Below, one piece after another: positions 57,701 through 64,000 of a stretch of DNA of 64,000 nucleotides. Origin of the DNA: Tenrec ecaudatus (Eukaryota; Chordata; Mammalia; Afrosoricida; Tenrecidae); assembly GCF_050624435.1 (NCBI RefSeq), contig NW_027459225.1, forward strand, positions 1-64,000. Direction: 5' to 3'. Made by a program: the position numbers and the translations under genes. The number at the start of each line of letters is the position of its first letter. Within the stretch, counting starts at the first letter, position 1. The notes under the pieces are model-generated. The model was not told the DNA's origin and made no database searches. It saw only the letters and a list, made by a program, of their open reading frames with translations.

Positions 57701-60343
57701 CACCCAGCCCTTCGGCTTAGGGAGCCCCAGACCGGGCATCACAGTCCTTCGGCTTAGGGAGCCCCAGGCCTGGGGTGCCCCCGCCCTTAGGATTATGGAG
57801 CCCCTGGCCTGGAGCGCCCCAGCCCTTAGGCTTTGGGAGCCCCAGGCCGGTGCTCACCAGCCTTAGGCTTTGGGAGCCCCAGGTCTGGGGCGCCCCAGCG
57901 CTTAGGCTTTGGGAGCCCCAGGCCTGGGGCGCCCCAGCCCTTAGACTTAGGGAGCCCCAGGCCTGGGGTCACCCAGCCCTTCGGCTTAGGGAGCCGCAGG
58001 CCTGGGGCGTCCCAGCCCTTAGGCTTTGGGAGCCCCAGGCCTGGGGCGCCCCAGCCCTTAGGCTTAGGGAGCCTATGGCCTGGGACGCCCCAGCCCTTCG
58101 GCTTAGGGCGCGACAGACCTAGGGCGCCCCAGCCCTTTGGCTTTGGAAGCCCCAGGCCTGTGGCACGCCAGCCCTTAGGCTTTGGGAGTCCCAGGCCTGG
58201 GGCGCTCAAACCCTTAGGCTTTGGGAGCCCCAGGCTGGGACGCCCCAGCCCATAGGTTTTGGGAGCCCCAGGCCTGGGGCCCCCCGCCCTTAGGGTTTGA
58301 GAGCCCCAGGCTTGGGGCGCCCCAGCCCTTAGGCTTTGGGAGCCACAGGCCTGGGGCACCCCAGCGCTTAGGCTAAGGCAGCCCCAGGCCTGGGGGCACC
58401 CAGCCTTTCGGCTTAGGGAGCCCCAGGCCTGGGGCGTCCCAGCCCTTAGGCTTAGGGAGCCCCAGGCCAGATACGCCCCAGCACTTAGGATTAGGGACCC
58501 CCTGGCCTGGGGTGCCCCCGCCCTTAGGATTTGGGAGCTCCAGGCGTGGGGCGCACCAGCCCTTAGGCTTACGGAGCCCCAGGCCTGGGGCACCACAGCC
58601 CTTAGACTTTGGGCGCCCCAGACCTAGTGCGCCCCAGCCCTTCGGCTTAGGGAGCCCCTGGCCTGGGGCGCCCCAGCCCTTAGGATTTGGGAGACCCAGG
58701 CTGGGACGCCACAGCTCTTAGGTTTTGGGAGCCCCAGGCCTGGGGCGCCCAGCCCTTAGTGTTTGAGAGCCCCAGGCTTGGGGCGCCCCAGCTCTTAGGT
58801 TTTGGGAGCCACAGGCCTGGGACGCCCCAGCGCTTAGGCTTAGGGAGGCCCAGGCCTGGGGGCACCCAGCCCTTCGGCTTAGGGAGCCTATAGCCTGGGA
58901 CGCCCCAGCCGTTCGGCTTAGGGTGCGACAGACCTAGGGCGCCCCAGCCCTCAGGATTTGGGAGCCACAGGCCTGGGACGCCACAGCGCTTAGGCTTAGG
59001 GAGCCCCAGGCCTGGGGCCCCCCGCCCTTAGGGTTTGAGAGCCCCAGGCTTGGGGCGCCCCAGCCCTTAGGCTTTGGGAGCCACAGGACTGCGGCACCCC
59101 AGCGCTTAGGCTTAGGCAACCCCAGGCCTGGGGGCACCCAGCCTTTCGGCTTAGGGAGCCCCAGGCCTGGGGCGTCCCAGCCCTTAGGCTGAGGGAGCCT
59201 ATAGCCTGGGATGCCCCAGCCCTTCGGCTTAGGGCGCGACAGACCTTGGGCGCCCCAGCCCTCAGTCTTTGGGAGGCTCAGGCCTGGGGCACGCCAGCCC
59301 TTAAGCTTTGGGAGTCCCAGGCCTGGGGCGCCCAAGCCCTTAGGCTTTGGGAGCCCCAGGCCAGGTACGCCCCAGCCCTTTGGATTAGGGAGCCCCTGGC
59401 CTGGGGGGCCCCAGACCCTAGGTTTTGGGAGCCACAGGCCTGGGGCGCCCCCACCCTTAGGATTTGGGAGCCCCAGGCCTGGGGTGCCCCAGCCCTTAGG
59501 CTTACGGAGCCCCAGGCCTAGGGCGCCACAGCCCTTTGGCTTAGGGAGCCCCTGGCCTGGGGCGTCCCAGCCCTTAGGCTTTGGGAGCCCCAGCCCGGGG
59601 GCGCCCCAGCCGTTAGGCTTTGGCAGCCCAAGCCTGGTGCGACCAAGCCCTTAGGTTTTGGGAGCCAAAGCCTGGGGCGCCCTAGCCCTTTGGCTTTGGG
59701 AGCCCCAGGCCAGATACGCCCCAGCACTTAGGATTAGGGACCCCCTGGCCTGGGGCTCCCCCGCCCTTAGGATTTGGGAGCCCCAGGCCTGGGGCGCACC
59801 AGCCCTTAGGCTTACGGAGCCCCAGGCCTGGGGCACCACAGCCCTTAGACTTTGAGCGCCCCAGACCTAGTGCGCCCCAGCCCTTCGGCTTAGGGAGCCC
59901 CTGGCCTGGGGCGCCCCAGCCCTTAGGCTTTGGGAGCCCCAGGCCAGGTGTTCCCCATACGTTAGGCTTTGGCAGACCAAGCCTGGGCGACCCACCCCTT
60001 AGGTTTTGGGAGCCAAAGCCTGGGGCGTCCCAGCCCTTAGGCTTTGGGAGCCCCAGGCCTGGGGCGGCCCAGCCCTTAGGCTTTGGAAGCCCCAGACCTG
60101 GGGCGCCCCAACCCTTAGGATTTGGGAGCCCCAGGCTGGGACGCCACAGCTCTTAGGTTTTGGGAGCCCCAGGCCTGGGGCGCCCAGCCCTTAGTGTTTG
60201 AGAGCCCCAGGCTTGGGGCGCCCCAGCTCTTAGGTTTTGGGAGCCACAGGCCTGGGACGCCTCAGCGCTTAGGCTTAGGGAGGCCCAGGCCTGGGGGCAC
60301 CCAGCCCTTCGGCTTAGGGAGCCTATAGCCTGGGACGCCCCAG
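57700..60343. repeat. Satellite mosaic between A2 and the B1-like duplicate
   Basis: The monomers here mix A-like order (57826-58100 resembles the HOR core and also 33010-33270) with B-like variants. An internal duplication is visible: a landmark at 58687 recurs at 60122 (offset 1435). No boundary in this zone is sharp. Confidence 0.65.
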
Positions 60344-63300
60344 CCCTTCGGCTTAGGGTGCGACAGACCTAGGGCGCCCCAACCCTCAGGCTTTGGGAGC
60401 CCCAGGCCTGGGGCACGCCAGCCCTTAGGATTTGCGAGCCCCAGGCCTGGGGTGCCCCAGCCCTTCGGCTTAGGGAGCCCCAACTCGGGGGCGCCCCAGC
60501 CGTTAGGCTTTGGCAGCCCAAGCCTGGTACGACCCAGCCCTTAGGTTTTGGGAGCCAAAGCCTGGGACGCCCTAGCCCTTAGGCTTTTGGAGCCCCAGGT
60601 CTGGGGCGCCCCAACCCTTAGGCTTTGGAAGTCCCAGGACTGGGGCTCCCCAGCCCTTAGGCTTTGGGAGCCCCAGGCCTGGTATGCTCCAGCCCTAAGG
60701 CTAAGGGAGCCCCAGGCCTTAGGCTTACGGAGCCCCTGGCCTGGGGCGCCCCAGCCCTTAGACTTTGGGAGCCCCTGGCCTGGGGCGCCCCACCCCTTAG
60801 ACTTTGGAAGCCCCAGGCCAGGGGCGCCCCAGCCCTTAGGCTTTGGGAGCTCCTGGCCTGGGGCGCCCCCGCCCTTAGGCTTTGGGAGCCCCAGGCGTGG
60901 GGCTCCCCAGCCCTTAGGCTTTGGGAGCCCCAGGCCTGGTATGCCCTAGCCCTTAGGCTTTTGGAGCCCCAGGCCAGCGGCGCCCCAGCCCTTAGGCTTT
61001 GGGAGCTCCAGGCCTGGGGTGCCCCAGCCCTTAAGATTTGGGAGCCCCAGGCTGGGACGCCCCAGCCCTTCGGCTTAGGGCGCGACAGACCTCGGGCGCC
61101 CCATCCCTCAGGTTTTGGGAGCCCCAGGCCTGTGGCACGCCAGCCCTTAGGCTTTGGGAGTCCCAGGCCTGGGGCGCCCAAGCCCTTAGGCTTTGGGAGC
61201 CCCAGGTCAGGTACACCCCAGCCCTTAGGCTTACGGAGCCTCAGGCCTGGGGCACCACAGCCGTTAGGCTTTGGGAGCCCAAGCCTGGTGCGACACAGCC
61301 CTTAGGTTTTGGGAGCCCCAGGCCTGGGGCGCCCCAACCCTTAGGATTTAGGAGCCCAAGGCTGGGACGCCCCAGCCCATAGGTTTTGGGAGGCCCAGGC
61401 CTGGGCGCCCAGCCCTTAGGGTTTGAGAGCCCCAGGCTTGGGGCGCACAAGCTCTTAGTCTTTGAGAGCCACAGGCCTGGGGCGCCCCAGCGCTTAGGCT
61501 TAGGGAGCCCCAGGCCTGGGGGCACCCAGCCCTGCGGCTTAGGGAGTCCCAGGCCTGGGGCGTACCAGCCCTTAGGCTTAGGGAGCCCCAGGCCTGGGGC
61601 GCCCCAGCCCTTCTGCTTAGGGTGCGACAGACCTAGGGCGCCCCAGCCCTCAGTCTTTGGGAGCCCCAGGCCTGGGGCACGCCAGCCCTTAGGCTGTGGG
61701 AGTCCCAGGCCTGGGGCGCCCAAGCCCTTAGGCTTTGGGAGCCCCATGCCTGGGGCGCCCCCGCCCTTAGGATTTGGGAGTCCCAGGCCTATGGCGCCCC
61801 AGCCCTTTGGCTTAGGGAGCCCCTGGCCTGGGGCGTCCCAGCCCTTAGGATTTGGGAGCCCCAGCCCGAGGGCTCCCCAGCCGTTAGGCTTTGGCAGCCG
61901 AAGCCTGGTTTGACCCAGCCCTTAGGTTTTGGGAGCCAAAGCCTGGGGCGCCCTAGCCTTTAGGCTTTGGAAGCCCCAGGCCTGAGGCGCCCCAACCCAT
62001 AGGATTTGGGAGCCCCAGGCTGGGACGCCCCAGCCCATAGGTTTTCGAGCCCCAAGCCTGGGGCACCGAGCCCTTAGGCTTTGAGAGCCCCAGGCCAGGG
62101 GCGTCCCTGTCCTTAGGCTTAGGGAGCCCCAGGCCTGGGGCGCACCAGCCCTTATGCTGAGGGAGCCCATGGACAGGGACACCCCAGCCTTTCGGATTAG
62201 GGCACGCCAGGCCTAGGGAGCCCCAACCCTTAGGCTTTGGGAGCCCCAGGCCTGGTATGCCCCAGCCCTTAGGCTTAGGGAGCCCCAGGCCTTAGGCTTA
62301 GGGAGCCCCTGGCCTGGGGCGCCCCAGCCCTTAGATTTTGGGAGCCCCAGGCCTGGGGCGCCCAGCTCTTCGGCTTAGGGAGCCCCAGGCCAGGGGCGTC
62401 CCAGTCCTTAGGCTTAGGGAGCCCCAGGCCTGGGGCGCACCAGCCCTTATGCTGAGGGAGCCCATGGACAGGGACACCCCAGCCTTTCGGATTAGGGCAC
62501 GCCAGGCCTAGGGCGCCCCAACCCTTAGGCTTTGGGAGCCCCAGGCCTGGTATGCCCCAGCCCTTAGGCTTAGGGAGCCCCAGGCCTTAGGCTTAGGGAG
62601 CCCCTGGCCTGGGGCACCCCAGCCCTTAGATTTTGGGAGCCCCTTGCCTGGGGCGCCCCAGCCCTTAGACTTTGGGAGCCCCAAGACAGGGGCGCCCCAG
62701 CCCTTAGGCTTTGGGAGCTCCAGGCCTGGGGCGCCCCAGGCCTTAGGCTTTGGGAGCCCCTGGTCTGGGGCGCCCTAACCCTTAGGCTTTGGGAGCCCCA
62801 CGCCGGGGCGCCCCAGCCCTTAGGTTTTGTGAGCCCTAGGCCTGGGGCGTCCCTGCCCTTAGGCTTTGGGAGCCCCAGGCCTGGGGCGCCCCAGCCCTTA
62901 GGCTTATGGAGACCCCGGCCGGGGTCGCCCCAGCCCTTCGGCTTTAGTAGCCCCAGGCCCTGGGCGCCCCAGCGCTTAGGCTTTGGGAGGCCCAGTCCTG
63001 GGGCGCCGCAGCCCTTAGGATTAGGGAGCCACTGGCCTCGGGGCACCCAGCCCTTAGGTTTAGTGAGCCCCAGGCCTGAGGCGTCCCAGCACTTAGGCTT
63101 AGGGAGCCCCAGGCCTGATACGCCCCAGCCCTTAGTCGTAGGGAGCCCCGGCCTGGGGCACCCCCGCCCTTAGACTTGGGGAGCCCCGGCCTGGGGCGCC
63201 GGCTCCCTTAGGCTTTGGGAGCCCTAGGCCTGGGGTGCCCAAGCCCTTAGGTTTTGGGAGCCCCAGGCCTGAGCGCCCAAGCCTTTAGGCTTTGGGAGCC

Positions 63301-64000
63301 CCAGGGCTGGGGCGCCCCAGCCCTTAGGGTTTGGGAGCCCCAGGTCTGGGGGGCCCCAGCCCTTAGGATTGTGGAGACCCAGGCTGGGACGCCCCAGCCC
63401 ATAGGTTATGGGAGCCCCAAGCCTGCGGCCCCCAGCCCTTAGGCTGTGGGAGGCCCAGGCCTGGTACGCCCCAGCCCTTATGCTTAGGGAGCCCCTGGCC
63501 TGGGGCGCCCGAGCCCTTAGGCTTTGGGAGCCCCTGGCTTGGGGCGCCCGAGCCCTTAGGCTTTGGGAGCCGCAGGCATGGGGAGCCCCAACCCATAGGT
63601 TTAAGGAGCCCTAGGACTGGGGCGCCTCTGCCCTTCGGCTTTCCGCCCCAGCACTTAGGCTTAGGGAGCCCCAGTCCGGGGCGCCCCAGCCCTTAGGCTT
63701 AGGGAGCCTCTGGCCTGGGGCGCCACAGCCCTTTGTTTTAGGGAGCCCCAGGCTTAGGGCACCCCAACCCTTAGGCTTTGGGAGCTCCAGGCTGTGGCGC
63801 CCCAGCCATTAGGTTTTGGGAGCCCCAGGCCTGGGGGCACCCAGGCCTTCGGCTTAGGGAGCCCCAGGCATGGGCGTCCCAGCCCTTCGGCTTTGGGAGC
63901 CCCAGGCCTGGGGCGCCCCAACGCTTAGGCTTTGGGAGCTCCAGGCCTGTGGCGCCCCAGCCATTAGGCTTTGGGAGCCCCAGGCCTGGGGGCACCCAGG
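60344..64000. repeat. Satellite zone B2: duplicate of the start of zone B1
   Basis: The order of variant monomers follows 20840-24617. Landmarks at 20979, 21044, 21160 and 21534 recur at 60483, 60548, 60664 and 61038 (offset 39504). Those at 23505 and 23930 recur at 62829 and 63254 (offset 39324), and one near 24367 recurs near 63750 (offset about 39383). Offset shifts mark internal gains and losses of a few monomers. The copy runs off the right edge. Confidence 0.85.

Larger units (their letters stand above)
12278..64000. repeat. GC-rich satellite, 39-bp monomer, continuous for ~51.7 kb
   Basis: A clean monomer is 12494-12532. Within it lie the 14-bp palindrome CCCCAGGCCTGGGG, the overlapping 10-bp palindrome GGGGCGCCCC holding the single consensus CpG, and CCTTAGG. 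Two common forms differ after 'cttaggct': 'ctttgggag' and 'cttagggag'. Most monomers are 39 bp, with some of 36-40. At 39 bp the visible array would hold about 1,300 monomers. All copies are head to tail in one orientation and no other sequence interrupts them. The array continues past the right edge. No known satellite name comes to mind. Frequent variants replace the CpG by TG or CA, as expected of methylated DNA. No protein or RNA gene is supported inside it. Confidence 0.95.

Noticed and set aside
12278-64000. CRISPR-like array (short repeats at regular spacing).
   Set aside because: There are no distinct spacers: the whole 39 bp is repeated. The context is mammalian and there are no cas genes.
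12278-64000. CpG island or promoter cluster.
   Set aside because: GC content is high, but there is only about one CpG per 39 bp and signs of CpG decay. No unique promoter elements or transcript starts can be seen.
12278-64000. True telomeric repeat tract based on TTAGGC/TTAGGG.
   Set aside because: The hexamers occur singly within a 39-bp unit and are never in tandem.
12278-64000. Canonical G-quadruplex array.
   Set aside because: The reverse strand has three G-tracts per monomer, but loops are often longer than 7 nt and complementary C-tracts lie between them, so hairpins are more likely.

Overview
The window looks like nuclear DNA of a placental mammal, most likely an afrotherian. I found no protein-coding gene, tRNA or rRNA. 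The lineage call rests on several tRNA-derived SINEs resembling the AfroSINE family, one SINE with a tRNA-Gly-like head resembling AFRO_LA, and RTE (BovB-like) LINE tails ending in a 'cacctaacaacaa'-type terminus. A tenrec or golden mole seems more likely than an elephant because of the SINE 3' ends, but that finer call is weak. Names of repeat families are from memory and were not checked against a library.

Layout. (1) 1-7327 is a head-to-tail tandem array of a composite monomer of about 462 bp. Each monomer joins a short non-autonomous hAT element to the C-terminal coding end and 3' tail of an RTE-clade LINE. Sixteen hAT segments are visible, and the array runs off the left edge. (2) 7328-12277 is a transition zone of ordinary non-coding DNA filled with interspersed repeats: seven AfroSINE-like copies (one carrying a nested hAT element with its target duplication), an AFRO_LA-like SINE, a probable old DNA transposon split by a SINE, and AT-rich or pyrimidine-rich stretches that may be LINE 3' remnants. 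(3) 12278-64000 is a very GC-rich satellite with a 39-bp monomer. It fills almost 52 kb, roughly 1,300 monomers, and runs off the right edge. Its left edge lies inside the 3' part of a reverse-strand AfroSINE.

The 39-bp satellite is organised into higher-order repeats (HORs). Zone A1 (12.3-20.85 kb) and zone A2 (43.3-57.7 kb) share one HOR family, with periods of 1973, about 2670-2747 and 2401 bp. Zone B1 (20.85-43.3 kb) holds other nested duplications of 698, 1547-1548 and about 6.0-6.3 kb. The first 3.8 kb of B1 recurs at 60.34-64.0 kb, about 39.4 kb away. The layout is therefore A-B-A'-B', which suggests a very large superunit.

The many long open frames in the satellite (up to 589 codons) are an arithmetic artefact. 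The period of 39 is 13 codons, and four of the six frames of the consensus lack a stop. HOR periods that are not multiples of three, and frame-breaking indels, argue against coding. The parts worth following up are the composite TE-derived satellite, the multi-level structure of the GC-rich satellite, and the palindromic, CpG-bearing motif in each 39-bp unit.
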